The notes under the pieces: generated by a model | Seen by the model: only the letters and a program-made list of their open reading frames with translations | Databases searched by the model: none | What the model was told of the DNA's origin: nothing | Assembly: GCA_031273445.1 (NCBI GenBank) | Contig: JAISRV010000322.1 | Span: 1 to 17,420 of the forward strand | Direction: 5' to 3' | DNA length: 17,420 nt | Origin: Candidatus Adiutrix sp. | Lineage (GTDB): Bacteria; Desulfobacterota; Desulfarculia; Adiutricales; Adiutricaceae | Translations under genes and position numbers: made by a program | Part shown: positions 7,744 to 15,860 of the stretch, piece after piece | Layout of the letters: every line of letters starts with the position of its first letter | Position numbering within the stretch: the first letter of the stretch is position 1

Positions 7744-8658
7744 TCACGTCTGCCTGAAGCCGCGGAAGTCAATGTTTCTTTCGACATAAAGATTGTTCAG
7801 CATATCTATCAATTTGCGCTGTTTGATTTCATGATTGTTCATCAAAATACTTTGATTGGCTTCATGTAGAGCAAGGTAAAATTCGTCGTCCGTCAATTCC
7901 GTAAAGTTGACTGTCATCAAATCTGAATTCAAATGTTTGTTTTCATAGAAATCAGCGCAATCTTCAATAAGCCCCAACCGAATCGCCTCGGCATATAATT
8001 CTGTTCCCGGAAACGGTATAACCGGCTTTATATTTCGCACCTGGGCGCCATTGTCATATTTAACGACGAAATCCGTCGTCTGCCGCAAGGTTCGAAGATT
8101 TTCCCCTGGAATCCCGAACATGACGTTTAAGCCCGGCGTTATGCCGGCCGCCAGGGAGGCCTCGACCCCCTTCACGATCGTTTCGGTGGTCAAAGCCTTT
8201 TTCATATTTCGTAAAATTTCGTCGTCGAAAGATTCGATGCCGAAGTGAATGAAGACGCAGCCCGCCCTTCGCATGGCGGCAAGCACTTCCGGCTTGGCGT
8301 GGTTGAGGCGGCCGCAACACATCCATTTTATGTTCAGCTTTTCCCTCATCATGGCCTCGGACAAGCGCATCGCCCTGTCGTCGCTGGACAAAAGCAGTTC
8401 ATCGCAAAAATATATGAAGGTAATGCCAAAATCTTTTTTCAACAGCTTTATTTCCTCAATTATGCCCTCATCGCTTCTGGGGCGGAACCCTTCGTCCAGG
8501 CGATAACAAAAGGTGCAATTATAGGGACACCCCCTTCCCGAAATCATTAAGCCCACAAAATCCGTGGCGGCGCAATGCGGTAATCTGATCAGGCGGTATA
8601 TTTCCATGGGGAATCTGTGGTAGGCGGGAAAGGGTATCTCGTCAATAGCCTTTATCAA
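7744..8658 (-). CDS. Radical SAM catalytic half of a split B12-binding radical SAM enzyme
   Basis: This frame encodes a radical SAM core with the [4Fe-4S] motif CPYNCTFC (cysteines at residues 44, 48 and 51), GIESFDDEILRNMKK and a late GTELYAEAIRLG strand, but lacks the N-terminal cobalamin-binding domain of its neighbours. It begins with IDEIPFPAYHRFP, the normal linker between the B12 domain and the radical SAM core. The only start near the overlap is a TTG at 8658 with a weak AGG before it. The missing domain is in the preceding frame, overlapping by 17 bases, and removing one C from a CCCC run at 8659-8662 would join them as ...SQAPLIKAIDEIPFP. It is therefore either a frameshifted single gene (mutation or sequence error), a frameshift-translated gene, or a genuinely split enzyme. 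Confidence 0.8.
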   Translation of the reverse strand: MIKAIDEIPFPAYHRFPMEIYRLIRLPHCAATDFVGLMISGRGCPYNCTFCYRLDEGFRPRSDEGIIEEIKLLKKDFGITFIYFCDELLLSSDDRAMRLSEAMMREKLNIKWMCCGRLNHAKPEVLAAMRRAGCVFIHFGIESFDDEILRNMKKALTTETIVKGVEASLAAGITPGLNVMFGIPGENLRTLRQTTDFVVKYDNGAQVRNIKPVIPFPGTELYAEAIRLGLIEDCADFYENKHLNSDLMTVNFTELTDDEFYLALHEANQSILMNNHEIKQRKLIDMLNNLYVERNIDFRGFRQT

Positions 8659-9136
8659 GGGGCGCCTGGGATTTATTTATATGAACAGCCTCTCCTTCGC
8701 GCCAGGCCAGGCCTTTTATTTTTTCAAGCGACCGGTTTGCGGTTATGGCCTCCGCAAGTTCCAATATCGTTTCCTCGCCCTCGCCTATGCAGACAGCGTC
8801 AGCGTTGAGTTTTCGCAGGAAATAGGCCGGTTCCGGGGCGGGCCCGTGTCCTCCGATGCAGAAAAAGGGGCGATTCTTAGATCCATTGACGATCTTTGAT
8901 ATTTCCAAAGCCTTCCGGTATGGCCAATAGCCTCCTATGAAGCTCAACCCAACCATATCATAGCGTATTTCCTCTAATTGTCTCGCCAAATGATCATTTG
9001 AATAATGATGAACATCCTGGCCATAGATATCCGCCTGATGGCCGTGTCGTTCCAATACGGCGGTCAAATATGCGATCCCGATAGGGAAATAAGGGATATA
9101 TGACTCATTGTCGTATAATACGAAAAGAATTCGCAT
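8642..9136 (-). CDS. B12-binding domain half of a split radical SAM enzyme
   Basis: The 164-residue product is a stand-alone cobalamin-binding-like domain: MRILFVLYDNESYIPYFPIGI opens a Rossmann fold in which PIGIAYLTAVLERHG matches the 'PlGlayLaavL' pattern of B12-radical SAM proteins. MVGLSFIGG, FFCIGGHGPAPEP and the terminal GEGEETILELAEAI complete it. It stops at a TGA only 15 bases after the point where the radical SAM half comes into frame. GGAGG about ten bases before the ATG at 9136 supports the start. On its own it has no cluster-binding cysteines and would be inactive as an enzyme. It lies 29 bp after the cytidylyltransferase-RraA gene. Confidence 0.8.
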   Translation of the reverse strand: MRILFVLYDNESYIPYFPIGIAYLTAVLERHGHQADIYGQDVHHYSNDHLARQLEEIRYDMVGLSFIGGYWPYRKALEISKIVNGSKNRPFFCIGGHGPAPEPAYFLRKLNADAVCIGEGEETILELAEAITANRSLEKIKGLAWREGEAVHINKSQAPLDKGY

Positions 9137-9165
9137 CGGGGAATCGCCTCCATAGCTTGAAGTAA

Positions 9166-10461
9166 TCAGAATCCGCCAAATCGCGAATATAAGTCGTTAT
9201 AATTCTGGCTGCTCATGATATTCGCGATAATGCTGTGCTCCTTGACGAAGGCCTCAAGAGCGCGCTCCAAAATTCTCGCTTCCCATTCGAAAGGAAAAAC
9301 AATCACTCCCTCCCTGTCGGCGAATATCAAATCGCCCCTATTGATCTCAATGCCGTTTATGACTATTTTTTTCCCATATGAATCGCAGGTCGCCCGCTTG
9401 CGAACATCCGCGCAGCATACCCCCCTGGCGAATACGGGAAACCCGATCTCCGAAACGGCGGCGGAATCACGGGTCATGCCGCCGATGACAGCTCCCGCCG
9501 CTCCCGCCTTCACCGCCATATTGGCGTTCAGCTCGCCGAAATAGGCGTAATTCGGGCAGTCGTTCTGGACCATAATGACGTCGCCCGGAGTTATATGGTT
9601 ATAAGATTCAAGGGTCTTGTAAATTCCGGAATAATCCTCGCCGGAGCGAAGCGGACGCAGATGCAGGGTAAAGGCGCGGCCAAGAATCCTGCTGCGCCTC
9701 AAATTCGGCTTCAACGAGCTTATCACTCCCCTCACCCCAAGATCATCCATTATGTCGGAGAGCATCGGGCTTGAAAAATGCACGGCCAGCATGGCGAATC
9801 GGCTGCGCGCCCTTTCCCGCATGCCGGCCGCGATGGCCTCGGCCAGCGGCAAGTCCTCCGGATCGTTCAAATCAACGGCTTCAAGAGGCGAAGCCTCCAG
9901 AAGATAGGGCTTCTCGCCTATGCGGCGCCCTGTTTTCAGAGCGGCCTCCCGTCTGACCATATACAGGCCCATGGTTTCACTGTAGATCCAAGGCAAATCA
10001 ACTGAATTAGGTATATGGGCGCAATCATATCCGGGTCCCGATTCGGTCCATTCGTATCGCTTATCCTTGCGAACCAGAACAACCGAATCATATTCGGAAC
10101 CGCTCATAAGAACATCAAGGCCTTTCTTTAAAGTTCCCGGGGCGATAAAGGGGCTGGTGCAAAGTATCTGAACTATTATGTCGGCTTCCGTGTGGCGGAC
10201 TTCATTCAGGAACATGCCGTTGCCGTCGGCGGCGTTGGTGGCGAGAGCCGGATCCCGATGCAGACGGAGACAATTGAGATGATCAGCCATTTTATGGATT
10301 TCAGGAGATTCAGAATCCAGCCAGACCTCGTCGAACAATCCGCTTTTAATTATTTTATCCAGCGTTATCAGGAATAACGGCATGCCGTCAAGATTAAAGA
10401 TATTCTTGTTTTTAATTCTTTCGCTGTTTCCCTTTGCGGGAAGAAAGATGGCTGTGCGCAT
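9166..10461 (-). CDS. Fusion: CMP-sugar (NeuA-like) cytidylyltransferase + RraA/HMG-aldolase-like domain
   Basis: The 431-residue protein has two parts. Residues 1-220 resemble acylneuraminate cytidylyltransferases: a nucleotide-binding motif IFLPAKGNSERIKNKN (5-20), VQILCTSPFIAPGTL, and a late SETMGLYMVRREAAL. Such enzymes join CTP to sialic or other nonulosonic acids. Residues 221-431 look like the RraA family (HMG/CHA aldolases and RNase E regulator homologues): GELNANMAVKAGAAGAVIGG (309-328) followed by TRDS with the conserved Arg-Asp pair (331-332), then ADREGVIVFP. The residue before the second G of the usual DG is Gly here. The start at 10461 has AAGGGG five bases before it; a GTG at 10548 would overlap the previous gene by 47 bases and is less likely. 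It is inferred to supply an activated acidic sugar to the downstream transferases. Confidence 0.85.
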   Translation of the reverse strand: MRTAIFLPAKGNSERIKNKNIFNLDGMPLFLITLDKIIKSGLFDEVWLDSESPEIHKMADHLNCLRLHRDPALATNAADGNGMFLNEVRHTEADIIVQILCTSPFIAPGTLKKGLDVLMSGSEYDSVVLVRKDKRYEWTESGPGYDCAHIPNSVDLPWIYSETMGLYMVRREAALKTGRRIGEKPYLLEASPLEAVDLNDPEDLPLAEAIAAGMRERARSRFAMLAVHFSSPMLSDIMDDLGVRGVISSLKPNLRRSRILGRAFTLHLRPLRSGEDYSGIYKTLESYNHITPGDVIMVQNDCPNYAYFGELNANMAVKAGAAGAVIGGMTRDSAAVSEIGFPVFARGVCCADVRKRATCDSYGKKIVINGIEINRGDLIFADREGVIVFPFEWEARILERALEAFVKEHSIIANIMSSQNYNDLYSRFGGF

Positions 10462-10466
10462 ATTTT

Positions 10467-10472
10467 CCCCTT
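10467..10472 (-). promoter_or_regulatory. Shine-Dalgarno deciding the start of the cytidylyltransferase-RraA gene
   Basis: AAGGGG five bases before the ATG at 10461. The longer frame to 10548 would give 29 extra residues of non-conserved, hydrophobic sequence. Confidence 0.6.
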
Positions 10473-10501
10473 CTGCCGCCTTGATAAGCCGTATGACCGA
10501 G

Positions 10502-12187
10502 TTAATGACTAATATTATCTTCATCGCCAGGCTTGGTATAAACATCACTAAACATGCCCTTGAGCCTAACAGGATTTATGGAAATTATTTCAGTGTCAGG
10601 ATAATAATTCGCAGCGAAGTTTTTCATTATTTCCCAATTGGGCATCATCATTTTAAGATAGTAAGCTCTGTTGACATCCAGAGATAAAGATTCAAAGAAC
10701 CGGCTGTCTTCATCGCCCGATATAAAATGCTCGTTAGATGTAACGGTGCAATCGCATCCAACCAAATATATTCGGCGCGGATTCGTGAACAATATAAATT
10801 GCAAGGCCTGGTGGGCTATGGTAAAAGAATTCCATAATGGTTGAATATCAATATCAACGGGAATCGGCCAGCCCAAAATAAAATCCCCTTCAGACCGGCA
10901 AACGAATTGGCCGTTTGTTTTATATTTCCTGGCATTTTTCAGTTTCAGAAACAATGATTCCGGAAACAACCAATCGCCGCCTGTTATATGACCCGCGCTC
11001 TGGTTGCAGATGAACTTTACGCAATTATTGCCCGTATATTCCACAAATTCATTCATAAAAGAATCTATGCCGCGCCTATCCAGGCAAAATAAAAAATCAA
11101 ATTTGACTTTATTCAGCATAAAAGCGCGATTACAGCCCACGTGAAGGGCATTTTTTATTGGAATATAATCATTGGCGGTCGGGCCAGCCGCAACCAAAAC
11201 AACATCACGCCCGGCAAATGCCCCCTTGTATTCGCCGAATGTTTTCTGATGCAGAACCAGACTTTCGATATCTCGGCATATAAATCGACCAAGATCCGTG
11301 AAGTTGTTATCCAGCCTAAGGGCTGTCCGGGGCAATGATTTTAGCCTTATTTTAGGCCGGGATCCGCGCGGGGGGAGATGCGGGCGCGCTTTTCGCGGGC
11401 CGGTCGCTTGCAGCAGTTTATCCTGGCGCATAAATACGTGCGCCAGATATAAGCGCACCTCAGAAGCGGGCAAGGAGAAGCCCAAGAGTTCAAGTTTAGA
11501 AGAGAACGACGGAGGAGGGCAATATTGAAAACCCTGCCGCAGAGATTTCAAGTAAGGCGAGTCCGGTTCCGGCTTTTCTTCCAGCTCTGGCGCCGGGCGG
11601 TCAGCCGCGGCGGCCGGTTTTTCCGCCGCCAGCAAAACCAGTCCCCGCGGGCTGAACCAGGCCGCCGGGTCGGCCCCGGCCGGGGCCTGATTCAGACTGG
11701 CGTGGAGCGGCCGCAGACCGGCGTATTCCGCCAGACCAGCCAAGGCGGCGGGGCTGAAACGGTAATAATCAGGCAAATAGGCATGTTTGTTGAAAGAGAT
11801 ATTTTTGCCCTCCGGGGTTATTTCGCTTAACCCCGGCTCTATCAGGCAGATCCGCCCGCCCGGTTTGAGAACCCGGGCCATTTCCGCAAAAGTCAGCCAG
11901 GGATATTTGACGTGTTCCAGGGCGGTGGCGCCCACCACCAGGTCAAGGCTCTCATCGTCAATTTCCGGCCAGCGGTGAGGGTTTAGGGCCGGGATTTCCG
12001 GTTGATCAACTTGGGCGGGCTGGAGGCGGCTGTAATCCAAATCTTCGCCGGTCAGCAGGGCCAGCCGCTCCTGATCCTGGTCATAACGGCCGATATCCAG
12101 CAGGCGGATTTTGATTCCAGGTTCAGCCGGGCGCGGAAACCAGGCTTCTCGCAGCCACCGCAAGCGGGTTTTAACCGGCAACAGCAT
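10502..12187 (-). CDS. Fusion: methyltransferase-like domain + DUF115 (MptE/Maf-like) glycosyltransferase-like domain
   Basis: The 561-residue protein starts with a methyltransferase type 11-like domain (about 25-190): LLDIGRYDQD stands where motif I should be, but without the GxGxG signature, and TALEHVKYPWLTFAEMARVLKPGGRICLIEPG (about 88-119, here given in one continuous region of positions) is typical motif IV-VI sequence. A Pro/Ala/Glu-rich linker (about 185-290) follows. From about residue 323 a Rossmann domain begins with DVVLVAAGPTAND (GPT at 335-337), then FLFCLDRR and RRIYLVGCDCT, resembling DUF115/MptE-like proteins, which include the Maf flagellin glycosyltransferases; a GT42 sialyltransferase-like relation is an alternative. 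Base composition changes sharply near 11340, inside the linker. The start overlaps the GT9 gene by 17 bases. The role inferred is transfer of the CMP-sugar made by the next gene. Confidence 0.75.
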   Translation of the reverse strand: MLLPVKTRLRWLREAWFPRPAEPGIKIRLLDIGRYDQDQERLALLTGEDLDYSRLQPAQVDQPEIPALNPHRWPEIDDESLDLVVGATALEHVKYPWLTFAEMARVLKPGGRICLIEPGLSEITPEGKNISFNKHAYLPDYYRFSPAALAGLAEYAGLRPLHASLNQAPAGADPAAWFSPRGLVLLAAEKPAAAADRPAPELEEKPEPDSPYLKSLRQGFQYCPPPSFSSKLELLGFSLPASEVRLYLAHVFMRQDKLLQATGPRKARPHLPPRGSRPKIRLKSLPRTALRLDNNFTDLGRFICRDIESLVLHQKTFGEYKGAFAGRDVVLVAAGPTANDYIPIKNALHVGCNRAFMLNKVKFDFLFCLDRRGIDSFMNEFVEYTGNNCVKFICNQSAGHITGGDWLFPESLFLKLKNARKYKTNGQFVCRSEGDFILGWPIPVDIDIQPLWNSFTIAHQALQFILFTNPRRIYLVGCDCTVTSNEHFISGDEDSRFFESLSLDVNRAYYLKMMMPNWEIMKNFAANYYPDTEIISINPVRLKGMFSDVYTKPGDEDNISH

Positions 12188-13169
12188 TCGGACGGATTCC
12201 CTTTATATTTGAGGCCAGACCGGATGGGCCCGAATCGGCCTGGCGAGGACCGACCCTGGCCCGCATTCTTTTCAGATAGCCTTCTATGACCTCCGCCGGC
12301 CTAACCCGGGCCGCCGGTTCGCTGGGGCGGCGGACGATGTGACCGGGCTCGGCGTAAAAGCCGGTATAGGGCAGATGTTCGGTAAAATCAGCCAGGCGGC
12401 CCATGATGACCAGTCCATCCACGCCCAAGGCGTTCGCCAGATGGGCAAAACCGCTGTCCACCCCGAAAAAGAAGTCGGCCCCGGCCATGAGCCGGGCCAG
12501 CGACTGCAGGGAACGCCGGCCGGTCAAATCATTATAGAGGGCATGGCCGGCCCGCGGCGCGGCGGCTTTGAAGCCTATTTCAGCCACGGACAAGCCCCGG
12601 GCGAACAGGAAATCAGCCAATTCGCCCCACTTAGAGTTCAGCCAATCCTTGCGGCCATCATTGGAACAAGCGTGGAAGACCACATAAGGGCCGGCGACGG
12701 GAGGAGCTACGGCCTCCGGGCGGATATAAAAACGGGGCGCCTCATCCAGCGGCGGCAGACCGGCCGAGCGGCAAAAAGCCGTCAAGAGGGGGCCGAAGCG
12801 GAAATAATTGCGCCAGGTGATGTCCGGGTCGTTATCGTTAAGAACATGCTCGCCGGTGTCGAAACAGCGCTGGCCATTGAAATGAAGATTCAGCACATCG
12901 GCGCCGGCGGCTTTTAGCTTGCCGGCCAGGCGGCCGCCGGCGGCCAGGCTGGGCGCGGCGATAAAAAAATCCAAGGCCGGATGCCACCTTAAAGCCTCAA
13001 AATAGGCCTCTTTGCCTATCCAGGCCAAGGGGGCGCCCGGGCGGAGCCGCTGGGCATAGCGAATGACCGGCTCGCAGGCTATAATATCGCCCAGATGTTC
13101 CAGGCGCATTATGGCCGTCAGATTCGCGGCCGGAACCGGCAATTTTTCAGGCTTGATCATTTCAGCCAT
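12171..13169 (-). CDS. Glycosyltransferase family 9 (heptosyltransferase-like)
   Basis: The 332-residue protein has the two hallmarks of GT9: an N-terminal RLEHLGDIIACEPVI (about 22-36, the 'GDxxxxxP' acceptor-side loop) and a C-terminal FFFGVDSGFAHLANALG (about 233-249), the donor-binding 'DSG.aHlA.aLG' motif. GT9 enzymes add heptose or related sugars to the LPS core in the cytoplasm from nucleotide-activated donors. The start is uncertain: the ATG at 13169 overlaps the end of the radical SAM gene by eight bases, a TTG at 13181 extends it, and an ATG at 13160 shortens it; none has a strong Shine-Dalgarno. The 3' end overlaps the fusion gene, consistent with coupled translation. A glycan-core or glycoprotein role is inferred. 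Confidence 0.85.
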   Translation of the reverse strand: MAEMIKPEKLPVPAANLTAIMRLEHLGDIIACEPVIRYAQRLRPGAPLAWIGKEAYFEALRWHPALDFFIAAPSLAAGGRLAGKLKAAGADVLNLHFNGQRCFDTGEHVLNDNDPDITWRNYFRFGPLLTAFCRSAGLPPLDEAPRFYIRPEAVAPPVAGPYVVFHACSNDGRKDWLNSKWGELADFLFARGLSVAEIGFKAAAPRAGHALYNDLTGRRSLQSLARLMAGADFFFGVDSGFAHLANALGVDGLVIMGRLADFTEHLPYTGFYAEPGHIVRRPSEPAARVRPAEVIEGYLKRMRARVGPRQADSGPSGLASNIKGIRPNAVAG

Positions 13170-15024
13170 CGCCAAGCTCAACCGCGCTTTCCTCGGCCAA
13201 TATGTGCAGACTGGCTATATGTTTCAGGCCATAACGATTCGCGGCCGCATCATAAATGGCCTGATAGGCGGCGGTATAGGGATTCACGGCTATGACCAGA
13301 ACCGGCGCGTGTCCCTCCTCAATTTGATCCGCCAGGGCTGCGGGGCCCTCAACCGGCTTGGCGCCGTAAAAGCCGCCAGGTTTGGAATCCATCAACAGGA
13401 TGCCGGGCTGATCGGAAAATTCCGGCGGAACGGCCGACCGGAACAGTCGTCCGATGCCCCAAAAAGCCAACCGGTCATATTTCTGAAAAAGACGTTCCAG
13501 GGAAGCTTTCAGCCCCTCGTTCCAGCTCGGGAGTTGGAAATACGGCGACCCGAAGATAGCCCCGCAATAAGGACAATGGTGACGGCGCAGTTTAAAATGA
13601 GAGATGTAATCTATCCAGGCCCCGCATTGCCGGCACCTGCCGCTTATCTTTCTTTTGACGGATTGAAAATGAAAATCGTAAACTTCTCTTTGCCTGTCTA
13701 ATTGCACCTTGGGGTTATGAAAGCGGCCTAAAAGCTTTTCATATATTTCCCCGAGCAGACAGGCATATTCGTCATCACTCATTTTTGATATGTTCACCAG
13801 AGGATAGAGATTTTTTATATGTTCCGTTTCATCTTTGATCCGGCCCAGGGCCAGCGCCCGTTTATAGAGAACGGTTCCAGGGTAAAGGGTGATGGTGCCC
13901 AGAAAAATCATGTAATCCGGATGGGCTTCCCACCAGGCCAATGTTTCATGGGCGGTTTCCCGGGTTTCCTCCACATCGCCAAAAATGAAAGTGCCGAGGC
14001 AAGACAGGTTGTTTCTCTTTAAAATATCCAGCGCCCGCTCCATCTGTTTAACGCTGATTCGCTTGTTCATGCTTTGGAGTATGCGGTCGCAGGCGCTTTC
14101 CAGCCCCAGCCCCACATAGCCGCAGCCGGCTTCCTGAAGAAGGGCTATGGCCTCTTCATCAACCTGCGAGACCCTCATATTGATGCCCCAGCCCTTGAAC
14201 TCAAGCTCTTTCAGCCTGGAACACAATTCCCGCAGACGGGGCTTGGATTCAGCCAGGAGATCGCTGTCTATATCCAGATGCCGGCTGGCCAGGCCCAGGT
14301 TGAGCCAATGCCGCAATTCGGCCATAAAGTCGTCCAGAGGGCGGGGGCGGTAGCGGGATCGTTCCCTGGAATTATGGCAAAAGGTGCATTGAAACGGGCA
14401 ACCCCGGCCGCTGTGAATGAAGATGCGTTCATTATAGCTTTCCACATCGGTTCCCAAGTTGGCCAAATAATCAACCACGCCAAAACTTTCATAGTCCGGC
14501 CGGGGAATATCGCGCCAGTCGGCTATGAGCCGCCGCGGAGCGGTCAGATAAAAACCTTCGGCCTCTTTTATGACGAGCCCGGCCACCGCCTTGACCGGCC
14601 CTTTATTTTTCAGGGCCGTGATCAGTTCCGCAACCGTTATTTCGCCTTCGCCGATGATGCCGTAATCGGCAAACTCTATGAGACGCATGGCCGCTTCCGG
14701 GGCGCCGGTTAATATTGTGCCGCCGGTGATGGTGACGACGGCCGGATTGACGGCTTTGGCCGTCTCGAAGATCATTCTCAGGCTGACCCAGTTGGGGGCG
14801 AAGCCGCCGCTCAGAACGGCTTCGATCCGTTCTTCTTCCATTATGGAAACCAGCTTGACCCGCTGAGCCCGCGTGTCGCCGCCCGCTTCCAGCTCCAGAT
14901 TGAGGTTGACCACCTTGAGGCCGCCCATTCGTTTCAGAGAGGCGGAAATCAGGGGCAGCCCCGGAGAGCAGGCCCGTCGGTATTCATCCAAGCTGGTGAC
15001 GGGTAAAACCAAGAGGCAATTCAT
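13162..15024 (-). CDS. B12-binding-domain radical SAM protein with C-terminal zinc ribbon and Rossmann-like domain
   Basis: The 620-residue protein opens with a cobalamin-binding-like domain (1-170; PGLPLISASLKRMG, GGTILTG, GIIGEGEITVAEL). A radical SAM core follows with CPFQCTFC (cysteines 209, 213, 216), GLGLESACDRILQSMNKR and a late TITLYPGTVLYKRA. Beyond it lies an unusual tail: CRQC/CPYC, a four-cysteine zinc-ribbon-like motif at 464/467 and 484/487, and a Rossmann-like segment (about 517-610; FWGIGRLFRSAV, LLMDSKPGGFYGAKPVEG) similar in style to sugar-enzyme C-terminal domains of the Methyltransf_14 or PglD type. It begins 11 bases after the TylF-like gene stop, with an AAAGGA site upstream. 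It may be a sugar C-methylase that docks its substrate with the tail; this is an inference. Confidence 0.85.
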   Translation of the reverse strand: MNCLLVLPVTSLDEYRRACSPGLPLISASLKRMGGLKVVNLNLELEAGGDTRAQRVKLVSIMEEERIEAVLSGGFAPNWVSLRMIFETAKAVNPAVVTITGGTILTGAPEAAMRLIEFADYGIIGEGEITVAELITALKNKGPVKAVAGLVIKEAEGFYLTAPRRLIADWRDIPRPDYESFGVVDYLANLGTDVESYNERIFIHSGRGCPFQCTFCHNSRERSRYRPRPLDDFMAELRHWLNLGLASRHLDIDSDLLAESKPRLRELCSRLKELEFKGWGINMRVSQVDEEAIALLQEAGCGYVGLGLESACDRILQSMNKRISVKQMERALDILKRNNLSCLGTFIFGDVEETRETAHETLAWWEAHPDYMIFLGTITLYPGTVLYKRALALGRIKDETEHIKNLYPLVNISKMSDDEYACLLGEIYEKLLGRFHNPKVQLDRQREVYDFHFQSVKRKISGRCRQCGAWIDYISHFKLRRHHCPYCGAIFGSPYFQLPSWNEGLKASLERLFQKYDRLAFWGIGRLFRSAVPPEFSDQPGILLMDSKPGGFYGAKPVEGPAALADQIEEGHAPVLVIAVNPYTAAYQAIYDAAANRYGLKHIASLHILAEESAVELGDG

Positions 15025-15035
15025 GACCTGATCCT

Positions 15036-15860
15036 TTAAAGAACGAGAGAAGCTGACGCTTCCCGAGAACCGGCGGCGGGCAGAACAGGCGTCCCCGATT
15101 TGTCCGGCAGGAGCACTAGAGATAAGGAATGTTCGCCAATAAATTCTTCAACGGCCTGGGTGGCCCCCGGCCAGAAGCCCGAGGAATAATCATGCAGAAA
15201 CAGCAGGCCGCCAGACGCCATCCTGGGAAAAAAGAAGTTCAGCCCCGCCTTCATGGGCTGATATAAATCACAATCCAGGCTGACGAAGGCAAATTTTTTG
15301 TCGGCCATTTCCAGGGGCAGGGAATCGGGGAAAAGGCCGATAAAATATCGGCATACCTCAGGATGGCCGACCAGCTTTTTAACCTCGTTAAAATCAGCGT
15401 CCTGAAACGCCGGACTTATTTTGGCGTCAACGCCCGCCAAATTATGATCGTCAAAGCCTTTAAAAGTATCGAATAAATAAAGTTTTCTCTGCTGTTTGGC
15501 CGCGTAATAGGCCAAAATAGCGGCGGTATTGCCTTTATAAACCCCCACTTCGGCGAAGTCGCCCGGGACGTTGCGGCGGCCCAGCATTTTAAGATTAAGG
15601 AGCAAAGAGAAGAACCGGCTGAAATCGCCTGAATTATTGTTTTCCTGGCCTTTGACGAACAGTTTGAAAAGCGCCGCAGCCTCAGGATGGGCCTTAAAAT
15701 GCCATAAAGAATCGGGGTTATATTCAAGCCGGAAAGGCGCCGTCAGCCAGTCGCGGATTTTGTGGAGCTCCAAAAACGGCCTTGTCTTAAACAAGACTGT
15801 CAATTCTGAATCTTCCTCCGCAGCGACAGCCGGCACGGCCTTTGGCTGTTTTTCGCTCAT
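15036..15860 (-). CDS. TylF-like methyltransferase (second copy type)
   Basis: The 274-residue protein has a TylF-type motif I, FAEVGVYKG (102-110), the acid loop LYLFDTFKGF (127-136), FVSLDCDLY (192-200) and GGLLFLHDYSS (217-227), whose Asp residues fit metal binding in TylF/MycF enzymes. It differs from the other TylF-like gene by about 50 extra N-terminal residues and by an Ala/Ser-rich tail. It probably methylates a sugar hydroxyl on a nucleotide- or lipid-linked glycan intermediate. Its ATG overlaps the stop of the upstream GT9-methyltransferase gene by ATGA (15857-15860), so the genes are translationally coupled. Two TylF-like enzymes in one operon imply two methylation steps. Confidence 0.88.
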   Translation of the reverse strand: MSEKQPKAVPAVAAEEDSELTVLFKTRPFLELHKIRDWLTAPFRLEYNPDSLWHFKAHPEAAALFKLFVKGQENNNSGDFSRFFSLLLNLKMLGRRNVPGDFAEVGVYKGNTAAILAYYAAKQQRKLYLFDTFKGFDDHNLAGVDAKISPAFQDADFNEVKKLVGHPEVCRYFIGLFPDSLPLEMADKKFAFVSLDCDLYQPMKAGLNFFFPRMASGGLLFLHDYSSGFWPGATQAVEEFIGEHSLSLVLLPDKSGTPVLPAAGSREASASLVL

